The position numbers and the translations under genes are program-made. A stretch of 62,761 nt of DNA, taken from positions 1 to 62,761 of the forward strand of contig WGNL01000037.1 of the NCBI GenBank assembly GCA_016124585.1, given 5' to 3'. This stretch comes from Bacteroidota bacterium (lineage in GTDB: Bacteria > Bacteroidota > Bacteroidia > Chitinophagales > Saprospiraceae). Numbering within the stretch: position 1 is the first letter of the stretch; every line of letters starts with the position of its first letter. Below the pieces are notes generated by a model that did no database searches, was not told the DNA's origin, and saw only the letters and a list, made by a program, of their open reading frames with translations. Below are positions 24,137 through 32,468 of the stretch, in pieces.

Positions 24137-24523
24137 CTACTCTTCCCGCTCCATTTTCTCAATGAGGGCTTTGATTTGGTTCAATTCATCAGGCGAGGCT
24201 TTGTGGTTGCCTAATGCCTGCATGACGAGGTCTATAGCCGAGCCGCTGAAAACATTGTCCACAAAAGTGCCGAGAAGGTTGCGCTGGGTGGCGTCCCGCT
24301 CAATGGCTGCTTCGTAAATATGGCTTCTGGCATCAGTGTTCCGCACAACCAATCCCTTTTCGTGCATGATCTGCATGAGCTTAAGGGTGGTGGTATAGCC
24401 GACTTCCCGCCGTTCGGCTAGTTGGTCGTTGACAAAGCGGACGGAACTCGGGCCGTTTTCCCAAAGGACTTGCAGGATTTCCAGTTCTGCATCAGTAGGT
24501 TTCGGAAGCATTTTCTCGTTCAT
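24137..24523 (-). CDS. BlaI/MecI-family transcriptional repressor
   Basis: 128 aa, the family length. A winged-helix fold is visible: PTDAELEILQVLWENGPSSV, then VGYTTTLKLMQIMHEKGLV followed by R-N-T-D-A-R-S-H-I-Y-E-A. The C-terminal helices dimerise and contain the region cleaved by the M56 partner in characterised systems. The three TACGA-N6-TCGTA palindromes just upstream (24566-24638) are its probable operators, giving autoregulation of the repressor and M56 operon. Confidence 0.93.
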   Translation of the reverse strand: MNEKMLPKPTDAELEILQVLWENGPSSVRFVNDQLAERREVGYTTTLKLMQIMHEKGLVVRNTDARSHIYEAAIERDATQRNLLGTFVDNVFSGSAIDLVMQALGNHKASPDELNQIKALIEKMEREE

Positions 24524-24565
24524 TTTTTATTGCTTAAAAGATGGTGAAACTTGAGGTCAGGTTGC

Positions 24566-24638
24566 TACGACAGATTTCGTACTGCAATTTTATACGAACA
24601 ACGTCGTAAGTCAAAATTTTTCTACGATTATTTTCGTA
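24566..24638. promoter_or_regulatory. Three TACGA-N6-TCGTA operators for the BlaI-type repressor
   Basis: Perfect dyads at 24566-24581, 24593-24608 and 24623-24638, with centres 27 and 30 bp apart, roughly three helical turns. The third extends to 11-bp arms (TTTTTCTACGA). They resemble the TACnnnTGTA-type dyads of BlaI/MecI and lie 43-115 bp upstream of the repressor start. They also lie in the divergent region before msrA, so msrA could be co-regulated. Confidence 0.85.
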
Positions 24639-24775
24639 GAAAAATAAAAAAACTGATTCTCGGCATTTTTTTACATCCTAATTTGCCAGTCTTTACAGGG
24701 GATTAAGAGCTGTAAGGAATGTTTTGGGAAACCGTCTAAGGCAATAGCTGTTATATCCAAACATAAAATTTGATG

Positions 24776-25426
24776 ATGAAAACCTTAATCATTCCCATAT
24801 TTATGCTTGGCATCACACTTGGCTCTTGTGCTCAAACCAAACAAAAGCCTGCGTCAACCCAAGCTAGCGAAACAGTTCAAATCATGAAAAACGGCAATTT
24901 TTCTATCGCCACTTTCGGGAGCGGATGCTTCTGGTGTACGGAAGCAATTTTTCAGCAGCTCAAAGGAGTAGAGTCGGTGGTATCGGGGTACTCCGGCGGC
25001 AATGTGAAAAACCCAAGTTACCGGGAGGTTTGTAATGGCAATACGGGTCATGCAGAAGCTATTCAAGTTGTGTACGATCCAACGGTCATCTCGTATGAGC
25101 AGCTTTTGCAAGTCTTTTTTACCACCCATGACCCAACCACTTTGAATCGACAGGGTGCCGATGTTGGAACACAATACCGGTCAGTGATTTTTTATCATGA
25201 TGACGCACAGCGAACGGTAGCTGAAAAAGTGAAAAAAGACTTTGCGCCAACGATTTGGGAAGGCACAATCGTGACTGAGATTGTACCTTATTCGGAATTC
25301 TACAAAGCGGAGGAATATCATCAAAATTATTTCAACGACAACTCTGAACAAGGGTATTGCCGAATTGTCATTAACCCGAAAGTTGCAAAATTCAGGAAGC
25401 AGTACGCTGATTGGTTAAAAGAATAA
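24776..25426 (+). CDS. msrA: Peptide methionine-S-sulfoxide reductase MsrA (lipoprotein form)
   Basis: 216 aa from the second ATG at 24776; ATG at 24773 and TTG at 24770 are alternatives. A lipoprotein signal (MKTLIIPIFMLGITLGSC) precedes the catalytic domain. The MsrA motif GSGCFWCTEAIF is present with the nucleophile Cys in GCFW. Family signatures are also seen in GYSGG, YREVCNGNTGHAEA and EEYHQNYF. It reduces methionine-S-sulfoxide in exported proteins. msrB follows after 18 bp, completing the stereoisomer pair. Confidence 0.95.
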   Translation: MKTLIIPIFMLGITLGSCAQTKQKPASTQASETVQIMKNGNFSIATFGSGCFWCTEAIFQQLKGVESVVSGYSGGNVKNPSYREVCNGNTGHAEAIQVVYDPTVISYEQLLQVFFTTHDPTTLNRQGADVGTQYRSVIFYHDDAQRTVAEKVKKDFAPTIWEGTIVTEIVPYSEFYKAEEYHQNYFNDNSEQGYCRIVINPKVAKFRKQYADWLKE

Positions 25427-25444
25427 ATTTAAAACTGAAGCAAA

Positions 25445-25822
25445 ATGATTGGAAAATCAAAAGAGGATTGGAATAAATTGACCTCCCAAGAAGAATATGT
25501 GATAAACAATAAAGGTACGGAGTACCCCTTCACTGGTGAGTACGATAAGCATTTTGCAAACGGCACCTATATCTGTCGGCGTTGCGAAGCACCACTTTAT
25601 CGTTCTGAGGACAAATTTGATTCAGGCTGTGGTTGGCCTGCTTTTGATGATGAAATTCCTGGTGCCGTTCGCCATGAGCCCGATGCAGATGGCCACAGGT
25701 TAGAAATTCTTTGTGCGAATTGTGGTGGGCATCTTGGTCACGTTTTTAAGGGGGAACGATTGACCAAAAAGAACACTCGACATTGTGTGAATTCGCTTTC
25801 CATGCGCTTTGTGCCTGCATGA
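25445..25822 (+). CDS. msrB: Peptide methionine-R-sulfoxide reductase MsrB
   Basis: 125 aa. Zinc-binding CxxC pairs are YICRRCEAP and [13 protein letters not shown]. The catalytic Cys is in [11 protein letters not shown] and the resolving region [10 protein letters not shown] is typical. It reduces methionine-R-sulfoxide. Unlike MsrA here it lacks a signal peptide, so the pair may act in different compartments. It is transcribed with msrA (18 bp apart). Confidence 0.95.
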   Translation: MIGKSKEDWNKLTSQEEYVINNKGTEYPFTGEYDKHFANGTYICRRCEAPLYRSEDKFDSGCGWPAFDDEIPGAVRHEPDADGHRLEILCANCGGHLGHVFKGERLTKKNTRHCVNSLSMRFVPA

Positions 25823-25961
25823 TGCATGATTTGTTAGGATTTAGAAAATGCGCTATACGAATTTTCAGTGTTGTGGTTTTTTATTAACTTTCCTGCCATA
25901 CGGTAAGCAGCAAATGCCTGCTGGTGAAAAAATTTATTTCTTAACCATTAAAACTTACGAC

Positions 25962-26165
25962 ATGGCAGTAATGAAAGTCATTGAAATTTTGTCTGAATCT
26001 GACAAAAGCTGGGAAGATGCGACCCGAAAAGGTGTTGAAAAAGCATCAAAATCTATTAAGGGGATACGTTCTGCATGGGTACAAAGCCAAAGTGTGACAC
26101 TCAATGAGAATGGAGGAGTGGCCGCATATCGGGTCAACCTTAAATTATCATTTGAGGTTATGTAA
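25962..26165 (+). CDS. Dodecin family protein
   Basis: 67 aa from the ATG at 25962. The frame runs back to 25848, but the upstream part is not dodecin-like. MAVMKVIEILSESDKSWEDA and the ending AAYRVNLKLSFEV are classic dodecin. Dodecins form hollow dodecamers that bind flavin or other small cofactors for storage. The family's Trp (W in DKSWED; W in RSAWVQS) that stacks on flavin is present. It ends in the terminator at 26181. Confidence 0.93.
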   Translation: MAVMKVIEILSESDKSWEDATRKGVEKASKSIKGIRSAWVQSQSVTLNENGGVAAYRVNLKLSFEVM

Positions 26166-26180
26166 ATTATTCATCCCCAC

Positions 26181-26223
26181 AAGGCCCCCTTGCAACAGAT
26201 GTTTCATGGGGGCCTTATTTTTT
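26181..26223 (+). terminator. Terminator after the dodecin gene
   Basis: AAGGCCCCC (26181-26189), 18-nt loop, GGGGGCCTT (26208-26216), then a T-run. The following thioesterase gene must have its own start site. Confidence 0.85.
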
Positions 26224-26246
26224 TAATAGTTCATAGACCGAAGATT

Positions 26247-26810
26247 ATGCTAAAAAATTCAAACCTAAGCCCAAAAGCAATAAGCGCTTCCCGAATCGTA
26301 ATGACGGAGTTAATGATTCCAGCGTATGCAAATTTTGGTGGGAAAATACATGGCGGCATTTTATTGTCATTAATGGATAAAGCGGCCTACGCATGTGCAG
26401 CAAAACATGCAGGTGGGTACTGCGTGACTGTCTCTGTCGAAAATGTAGATTTTATGGCACCCGTGGAAGTTGGTGAATTAGTTTCCATTTTTGCTTCCGT
26501 GAATTATGTGGGCCGCACTTCCATGGTCATTGGCATGAGGGTGACTGCAGAAAATGTGGAGACAGGCTTGGTTAAGCATACAAATACTTCTTATTTTACA
26601 ATGGTGGCCAAGGACGAAACTGGTTCCCCCACATTGGTTCCCCCATTGATTTTGGAGTCGAGTGAGGATGTGCGGCGTTTTTGGGAAGCAATGCGAAGAA
26701 AGGAATTAAAGAAACAGTTCAAGGGAGATTTTGATAATGAAAAAAATGAGCTGAATATTGATTCTGCACTTCATCATTTTGAAGGAGAGCGTTGTGTTTT
26801 AGGCTTTTAA
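26247..26810 (+). CDS. Acyl-CoA thioesterase, hotdog fold (YciA-like)
   Basis: 187 aa from the ATG at 26247; the longer frame from 26190 overlaps the terminator. Hotdog motifs are NFGGKIHGGILLSLMDKAAYAC and VTVSVENVDFMAPVEVGELV, where the Asp in LMDKAA and the GGILL region form the active site in YciA-type enzymes. It hydrolyses acyl-CoA thioesters. The C-terminal ~35 residues after RKELKKQF are a charged extension. It lies 13 bp before a PaaY-like gene, probably one transcript. Confidence 0.88.
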   Translation: MLKNSNLSPKAISASRIVMTELMIPAYANFGGKIHGGILLSLMDKAAYACAAKHAGGYCVTVSVENVDFMAPVEVGELVSIFASVNYVGRTSMVIGMRVTAENVETGLVKHTNTSYFTMVAKDETGSPTLVPPLILESSEDVRRFWEAMRRKELKKQFKGDFDNEKNELNIDSALHHFEGERCVLGF

Positions 26811-26823
26811 AAAATTGGTCAAA

Positions 26824-27417
26824 ATGATTTATGAATTTAATGGATACAAGCCAGTCGTAGATGAGACTTCCTTTGTCCATCCGCAAGCTTCAGTAACTGG
26901 AAATGTGATTATTGGAAAACAAGTATACATTGGCCCGGGCGCTGCTATCCGTGGTGACTGGGGAGAAATTGTGATAGAAGATGGCTGCAACGTGCAGGAA
27001 AATTGTACAATTCACATGTTTCCTGGTGTCACCGTACGCTTAATGGAAGGTGCACATATTGGGCATGGTGCGATTATTCATGGGGCATTAATTGGCATAA
27101 ATTCATTGGTAGGTATGAACGCTGTCATCATGGACAATGTGGAAATTGGGGATGAATGCATAGTAGGAGCACTTTGCTTTGTGTCTGCAGAAACTAAAGT
27201 TCCAAGACGTAGCTTGTTAGTTGGGAATCCAGCCAAGATAATTCGTGAGGTGAGCGATGAAATGATTGCTTGGAAGAAGAAAGGAACGGAGCTTTACCAG
27301 CAATTACCCAAGGAACTTTTTGAAACCTTAAAACCTTGCGAGCCATTGCGCGAAATCCCCAAAAACCGACCTTTACAAAGAGACTTTTTTAAAACTTGGA
27401 AAGAAACAGAAGGGTAG
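26824..27417 (+). CDS. PaaY-like gamma-carbonic anhydrase/hexapeptide-repeat protein
   Basis: 197 aa from the ATG at 26824; a TTG at 26815 is an alternative. Left-handed beta-helix hexapeptide repeats run from about residue 15 to 150 (VTGNVIIGKQVYIGPGAAIR, GCNVQENCTIHMFPG, GAHIGHGAIIHGALIG). The spaced histidines in TIHMF, AHIGHG and IIHG fit the gamma-carbonic anhydrase metal site. PaaY belongs to phenylacetate degradation, but no other paa gene is in the window, so the assignment is at family level only. It is paired with a thioesterase. Confidence 0.85.
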   Translation: MIYEFNGYKPVVDETSFVHPQASVTGNVIIGKQVYIGPGAAIRGDWGEIVIEDGCNVQENCTIHMFPGVTVRLMEGAHIGHGAIIHGALIGINSLVGMNAVIMDNVEIGDECIVGALCFVSAETKVPRRSLLVGNPAKIIREVSDEMIAWKKKGTELYQQLPKELFETLKPCEPLREIPKNRPLQRDFFKTWKETEG

Positions 27418-27435
27418 GCTAGAGCCTTGATTAAA

Positions 27436-27482
27436 AAAACAAAAAAGGGCTCGTCGCATTGCGACGAGCCCTTTTTTGTTTT
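27436..27482. terminator. Bidirectional terminator, 23-bp arms
   Basis: Arms 27436-27458 and 27460-27482 centred on T27459, with core GGGCTCGTCGCA and flanking A6/T6 runs. It serves the convergent paaY-like and gldN genes. Confidence 0.9.
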
Positions 27483-27496
27483 TGCTCCTGATAAAA

Positions 27497-28357
27497 TTAA
27501 TAAGACCAAAGGTCATGTTCGAAATTGAAAATTTCTTGTTTGATTTTATCGGCTTCAAGCAAAAGGTCAATTCCAGTCAAATAGTCTTGGATACGACGAT
27601 CCCGAACGTTTGATTCTTTATAAATATAGCTGGAGAAAAACCGCATTTCCATTAAGTCTTCCCAAGTAATTGGGCTGGCATCGTTTCCAGCATTAAATAC
27701 TTGTTCTCTAGAAAGAATTTCACGGGCCTCAGGATAGTAAACCCAGAACATCGGTTTTTCATACAGGAAATTCCCGTTTTCGTCTGTCTTATCTATAAGT
27801 GGTGCGATACCAAGAATCCTAACTTGAAGCGTTGATGTTTCTTCGTCAAAGAACCACACTTCTTTTAGACGAAAGCGCTTTACATCTTCAGGGTTGATAT
27901 CGTTCCTGACGACTTGTAGCTGTTCTTCATAAGTCTCAGGGTCAAAAGTGATAACAGTATCGATAGTTGCACCCATGGAAGCAACTTCATCTGGAGTCAG
28001 TTTTGAAGAAAATTTGTCATCTTCAGTGCTATATACTGTTATTTCACCAGTTGTAGCAGCATCCATCAGGATAGAAAAGAATGGCCTTTCTGGATATGCA
28101 AAAGGCAAGTTCATTTTTTCACGGATATCAATAACCCGCCAGATACGCTTTTCCCAGAAGATGTCAGCTTCACGAACGTGGTCGTAAGGAAGAAGACGTT
28201 TGTCTGTTGTAAGCCTTTTATCAACGATGTCATCCAAAGGACGGCCTTCGTTAGGATCGCTGGATTCGGTCAAAATATTTTCAGGCTGTTGAGCAAATGC
28301 AATATTGCAAAGCATCAACAACGTGACTAAACTAAACAGTTTCAATGCGAACTTCAT
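27497..28357 (-). CDS. gldN: Type IX secretion ring protein GldN/PorN
   Basis: 286 aa from the ATG at 28357. The signal peptide MKFALKLFSLVTLLMLCNIAFAQ is followed by PYDHVREADIFWEKRIWRVID, VKRFRLKEVWFFD and PLIDKTDENGNFLYEKPMFW. GldN joins GldK to form the periplasmic ring under the outer-membrane translocon. It is the last gene of porP-gldK-gldL-gldM-gldN. A hairpin at 28385-28431 lies in the 87-bp gap after gldM. Confidence 0.95.
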   Translation of the reverse strand: MKFALKLFSLVTLLMLCNIAFAQQPENILTESSDPNEGRPLDDIVDKRLTTDKRLLPYDHVREADIFWEKRIWRVIDIREKMNLPFAYPERPFFSILMDAATTGEITVYSTEDDKFSSKLTPDEVASMGATIDTVITFDPETYEEQLQVVRNDINPEDVKRFRLKEVWFFDEETSTLQVRILGIAPLIDKTDENGNFLYEKPMFWVYYPEAREILSREQVFNAGNDASPITWEDLMEMRFFSSYIYKESNVRDRRIQDYLTGIDLLLEADKIKQEIFNFEHDLWSY

Positions 28358-28384
28358 GTTTCTCAAAAGTTTTCAAAATGAAAG

Positions 28385-28431
28385 AATACTAACTACCGGG
28401 TATTAACTTAGCGATACCGGTAGTTAGTATT
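28385..28431 (-). promoter_or_regulatory. Hairpin between gldM and gldN
   Basis: Arms AATACTAACTACCGG (28385-28399) and 28417-28431, perfect over 15 bp, 28 nt before the gldN start. No T-tract follows in the gldN direction, so it looks more like an mRNA-stability or attenuating element than a terminator. Confidence 0.65.
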
Positions 28432-28444
28432 TATTGTTCAAATT

Positions 28445-30070
28445 TTATTTAATCCTGAACACCATTGAATTAATCTTACGACCTGCTGCATCTCCAGGGC
28501 ATCTTGCTTTTACTTCTTGGAAGTAATAAGTATCACCTGGTTTAGCTGAGGATACAAGATTCTGTGCTTTACCGTTGAATGACCCACCAGAATTTGATGT
28601 TTCAACCGGGTCTTCTCGTTTAGCAACTTTTACCAAGTTGAATCCTTGGATTTCACAACGAGCTTCAAAGTCAAAATTTTCCAACCAAGCAATTAAGCCT
28701 TTCTGAACCTTAAATTCACCATTACCCATTTCGCCATCCTGCTTGTTACCAAGTTTAGCAACTGGGTCAGGGATACGTTTTACACGAAATGTTTTACTTG
28801 CGTTCATATCTTTAGCGCTTACAGAAACCTTGCAGTCATCAGTTGGAGTAGTTACTTTAACTACCCAGTTATTGCTGCCAGTCTTGCTCAAAGAGCCGCC
28901 ACCGCCAGAGATGCCAACTTTGATATCGTTACTTGAACTACCCGCCGCCGATACTGAAATTGGGTTATCAACCCCGATGTAAAAAACGTTCATCTTGTCT
29001 GCTGAAATTGCTACTGAACGTTGGCCCACTTCATAAGTGAACGTTGAGCTTCCTTTAGAAACCTCTCCAGTAAGTGGGTTACGAACTTGGGCATCCAATT
29101 TAAGCGTTTTTTCACCAAGGCCTTCTGTTCTTGCAGTATATTTAGCCTTACCATCATTGCCAACAGCGATTTTGCTACCATTTACAAAGATACCAATATC
29201 TGCAGGGTTGATTTGTGAGCTATAAGTACCAACGGAAATCTCAGCTTCAAAAGGCTCGCCAGCAATAAGGTAAGATTTTTTTGCTGAAACTACAGGAAAG
29301 AATGCATCAAATTCTATTACACGGCCACCTGCAAGTTCTGCCATATTGTTAACCATTGAAGCTTCAGAACTTTTTGCATCGGCTTGCATTTGGCTCAACA
29401 ATGGTAGAACAGCAGCGAGCGGCATCTGGCGAAATTTAAATTCCTCCCAACTTTTCTTTCCGCTTTTCTTCCAAGTTTCATCATCAATTTTCAATGGCAT
29501 GTTATTGGCGATGTTTTGGATACGATTATCTATCTCCTCTTTCTTCAAACCAAAAGCTTGGCCGTTATCATTAAGGAGCTTCGTATAAGTATCAATCATC
29601 TTTTGCCTAACTGCTATCAATTTAGTTTTAAGCTCAGCGCCTTTCTTTTCGTCAACGAGGATGTGGGTGGTGATATCCTTGTTTTTTTGACCTCTTGGCA
29701 CTTTCTTGCCATAGCTTTCAGTGTAGTCTTCTTCATCAACCTTTTTGTCCATATTACCACCAGCGTCGATAAGATTATCTCGCATCTGAGTGATATATGA
29801 GTTGAAGCTTTCAACTTCTGAACGAATTTCGTCAATAGCTGGTCCGATAGCACGATACTTAGCTTTTGATTCATCATTCAAAAGGTCTTTTACACCTTTT
29901 ACAGTCTGGTCAAGTTGTGAGTTCACAGTTGCAGTTGTAGCTTTATTGCCCTCATCTAATGTAATAAAGGCGTTCATTACCTCTGCAGACACGTTCAACG
30001 CGAGCAGCGCAGTAAGTACCAAGTACATCAGGTTAATCATTAGCTGCCGCGGCTCCTTTGGAATGGACAT
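28445..30070 (-). CDS. gldM: Type IX secretion/gliding motor protein GldM/PorM
   Basis: 541 aa. It starts MSIPKEPRQLMINLMYLVLT, with one membrane helix (about 10-32) that pairs with GldL in the inner-membrane motor. A helical domain and three to four beta-rich periplasmic domains follow (YEVGQRSVAISADKMNVFYIGVDNPI). The C-terminal end (CPGDAAGRKINSMVFRIK) contacts the GldK/GldN ring in known structures. It is preceded by gldL (61 bp gap) and followed by gldN. A shorter paralogue is at 19494-21005. Confidence 0.96.
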   Translation of the reverse strand: MSIPKEPRQLMINLMYLVLTALLALNVSAEVMNAFITLDEGNKATTATVNSQLDQTVKGVKDLLNDESKAKYRAIGPAIDEIRSEVESFNSYITQMRDNLIDAGGNMDKKVDEEDYTESYGKKVPRGQKNKDITTHILVDEKKGAELKTKLIAVRQKMIDTYTKLLNDNGQAFGLKKEEIDNRIQNIANNMPLKIDDETWKKSGKKSWEEFKFRQMPLAAVLPLLSQMQADAKSSEASMVNNMAELAGGRVIEFDAFFPVVSAKKSYLIAGEPFEAEISVGTYSSQINPADIGIFVNGSKIAVGNDGKAKYTARTEGLGEKTLKLDAQVRNPLTGEVSKGSSTFTYEVGQRSVAISADKMNVFYIGVDNPISVSAAGSSSNDIKVGISGGGGSLSKTGSNNWVVKVTTPTDDCKVSVSAKDMNASKTFRVKRIPDPVAKLGNKQDGEMGNGEFKVQKGLIAWLENFDFEARCEIQGFNLVKVAKREDPVETSNSGGSFNGKAQNLVSSAKPGDTYYFQEVKARCPGDAAGRKINSMVFRIK

Positions 30071-30131
30071 GTGCTTTAATTTTTTTCGTTTAACAAATTA
30101 GGTTTCAATCTCAGACAATATCCTCAAAAGA

Positions 30132-30728
30132 TTACTGCTGTGGGCGGAAGCTTGCAATTGCATTCAACATGCCACCATAAACTCCATTAAGGCCGGATAG
30201 GTTTTTATTAAGTACGCTCAATTGGTCTTTATAAACCTTGGTATCAGCGATAGAATCATTCAGGTCTGCCATAGCCTCATTCAACTTCGTGTAGAAGTTG
30301 TTCATTGTCTTCAACTGATCGCTAGTTCCAGAAAAATCTACTTCTTGTAAAGCTTTCAATGAAGACAGGTTTTTAGACATAGATTGCAATTCAGTCAACA
30401 TGCCTCCCAATTGGTTCTCGATGACATCACCATGAAGTGGAGTACCCATGTCAATATTGCTTTGTGGGCCAGCAGATAGTGGAGTAAGGTTAGCATGGTA
30501 ATCGTCAAGACCTGGGTACAATTTATTCCAGTAGTAATCAGGTTCAGGGCCTATAATACCTAGGAAAAGGAAGATAAGGGCTTCAATTGACAAGCCAGTA
30601 ATTAGCATCTCACTCGCAAATGGCCAGCTTTCAAGCTTAAACAATGCACCCATCAAAACAATGGCTGCACCAACACCAATCAAGAGATTTTTAAAGTACT
30701 TGAATCCTTTAGTTTTTACGAAACTCAT
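30132..30728 (-). CDS. gldL: Type IX secretion/gliding motor protein GldL/PorL
   Basis: 198 aa. Two N-terminal membrane helices (about 14-30 and 36-60: FKNLLIGVGAAIVLMGALFK and MLITGLSIEALIFLFLG) include the Glu in LSIEALIF, the conserved charge implicated in proton flow. A cytoplasmic coiled coil follows (about 105-190). GldL forms the pentameric stator around the GldM helix pair. It is separated from gldK by a 223-bp gap with a terminator-like hairpin, so gldL-gldM-gldN may have their own promoter. Confidence 0.95.
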   Translation of the reverse strand: MSFVKTKGFKYFKNLLIGVGAAIVLMGALFKLESWPFASEMLITGLSIEALIFLFLGIIGPEPDYYWNKLYPGLDDYHANLTPLSAGPQSNIDMGTPLHGDVIENQLGGMLTELQSMSKNLSSLKALQEVDFSGTSDQLKTMNNFYTKLNEAMADLNDSIADTKVYKDQLSVLNKNLSGLNGVYGGMLNAIASFRPQQ

Positions 30729-30890
30729 TTTTAATCAATTTAATTAGGTTAGCTAAATTCAGATTTGTTTAAGGAATATTTTCCTCGTCCAATAATACCC
30801 ATCTTCTAAAAGGTAACAGGTCATTTGAAAAGGAAACAAAAAAACACTGTAATCTTATTAATAGCAGATATTCTTTTGCGACGCGAAAAT

Positions 30891-30928
30891 AAAAAAAAAT
30901 GGATAGTAATTAGCTTACTATCCATTTT
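30891..30928 (-). terminator. Intrinsic terminator downstream of gldK
   Basis: On the minus strand AAAATGGATAGTAA, 5-nt loop, TTACTATCCATTTT, continuing into a long T-run. It starts 23 nt after the gldK stop. Confidence 0.8.
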
Positions 30929-30951
30929 GGGATTTTTTTTTAAAAAAATAA

Positions 30952-32202
30952 TTAAAAATCGTTGATTGAACGTCCGAGGAAAGTCAATGCACAACGGAAA
31001 CCAACGTAAGATTTTGTAGTATCTTGAAATTCCCAATGGCGATTTCCAGTCTGTAAGAACCAAGCAACATCTTTCCAAGAACCGCCACGAATCACCTTGC
31101 GTTTGTATGCTTCTGGGTCATCATCATTTGCATCATAACGGATGTCTGGATTCAAGTCGTGTAAGAATGAATAAGCATTCTCATAGTAGGCAGTGGATGT
31201 CCACTCGGCTACATTACCGGACATGTTGTACAAGCCATAATCATTAGGAAAATAAGCATCAGCTTTTACAGTGTACTGCCCGCCATCTTCAGGATAATTA
31301 CCCCGGCCAGGTTTGAAGTTGGCTAAGAGGCACCCTTTTGCATTGCGAAGGTAATAGCCACCCCAAGGATATGGAGCTGAATCATGTCCACCGCGTGCAG
31401 CATACTCCCATTCATGTTCTGTAGGCAAGCGGAAATCCTCAGAATTGACACCATCTTCACGAGATGCCTGATATGTATCCCAAAGTTTCGTTCTCCAGTA
31501 GCAAAATGCATTGGCCATGTGCCAATCTACGCCTACCACTGGATAATCATCAAAAGCTGGATGCCAGAAATAATTACGTGTCATTGGCTCATTGTAGGAA
31601 TAAGCAAAGTCACGAATCCATACTAGTGTGTCAGGATAGACATTAATTTTTTTGCGCTTTATGAAGGTGGTGCGAGGGGATTTTCCCTTGTCATGCGCAG
31701 CTGCATGCCAATCATACCATTCGTATTCAAATTCCATTTTACTCACGTCCAACTCCTGACGTCCAGCAAAGCGGTCATCTCCTTGGTAATAAAGATCTTG
31801 AAGTGTTTCGTCTTCCCAATCAATTTCATAGTCCCAATCAATTCTTTCATCACCAGTAGTTTCATCAGTGATGAAATGGTCGAGATATGAATGGGCGATT
31901 GAGTCCTTTACCCAATATACGAATTGACGGTACTCGTTATTTGTTACTTCAGTATCGTCCATGTAGAAGCCCTGAATTGAAATAGACTTATTACGCTGAA
32001 CATAAGTGTTGGAAATGTCTTGGTCGCTCGGACCAATGTGAAGTGTGCCGGAAGGAATGTACACCATGCCGTAAGGGTTGATGCCTTTCCAATCTGGACG
32101 ATCCATAACGCCTGTGAGTTGTCCTGTTTCTTTGCTTCCGCAAGATGAAACTAACGCTGCAAGCGTAAGCAGCGCAAACGAAGTCTTTAATAATCTTTTC
32201 AT
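30952..32202 (-). CDS. gldK: Type IX secretion lipoprotein GldK/PorK (sulfatase-modifying-factor fold)
   Basis: 416 aa from the ATG at 32202. The lipoprotein signal MKRLLKTSFALLTLAALVSSC ends at Cys ~21. The body has an FGE/SUMF1-type fold (GMVYIPSGTLHIGPSDQD, GFYMDDTEVTNNEYRQFV, LPTEHEWEYAARGG, YNMSGNVAEWTST, VIRGGSWKD). In T9SS this fold is structural: GldK forms the outer-membrane-attached ring with GldN. It is the second gene of the operon after porP. A terminator-like hairpin at 30891-30928 lies just after it. Confidence 0.95.
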   Translation of the reverse strand: MKRLLKTSFALLTLAALVSSCGSKETGQLTGVMDRPDWKGINPYGMVYIPSGTLHIGPSDQDISNTYVQRNKSISIQGFYMDDTEVTNNEYRQFVYWVKDSIAHSYLDHFITDETTGDERIDWDYEIDWEDETLQDLYYQGDDRFAGRQELDVSKMEFEYEWYDWHAAAHDKGKSPRTTFIKRKKINVYPDTLVWIRDFAYSYNEPMTRNYFWHPAFDDYPVVGVDWHMANAFCYWRTKLWDTYQASREDGVNSEDFRLPTEHEWEYAARGGHDSAPYPWGGYYLRNAKGCLLANFKPGRGNYPEDGGQYTVKADAYFPNDYGLYNMSGNVAEWTSTAYYENAYSFLHDLNPDIRYDANDDDPEAYKRKVIRGGSWKDVAWFLQTGNRHWEFQDTTKSYVGFRCALTFLGRSINDF

Positions 32203-32468
32203 TTTTAACACCCGAGTTTTCCTTCTTTAGTGAAAAAGAGACGTAAAAATAGCGCTTTACTGCTTAATTCAAACAGTTGCCCCATATTTCTGCCGTTTGA
32301 AGGGCAAAATTAACATTTTACACCTGACAAAAACGACACAATTTTTTCACTTAGTGTGATTCTACCTATTTTAATTGTTGATTTTGAGTTTTTGAATAGT
32401 TTTCAACCAAAATAAGAGGCAGTGTAGAAATTTATCTAAAGATTTAGTCGCAAGTCATTTTTTGAAAC
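32203..32468. other. Intergenic, porP to gldK
   Basis: 266 bp, AT-rich, no gene. A long leader before gldK is possible, and a gldK promoter may lie here; no clear consensus was found. Confidence 0.4.
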
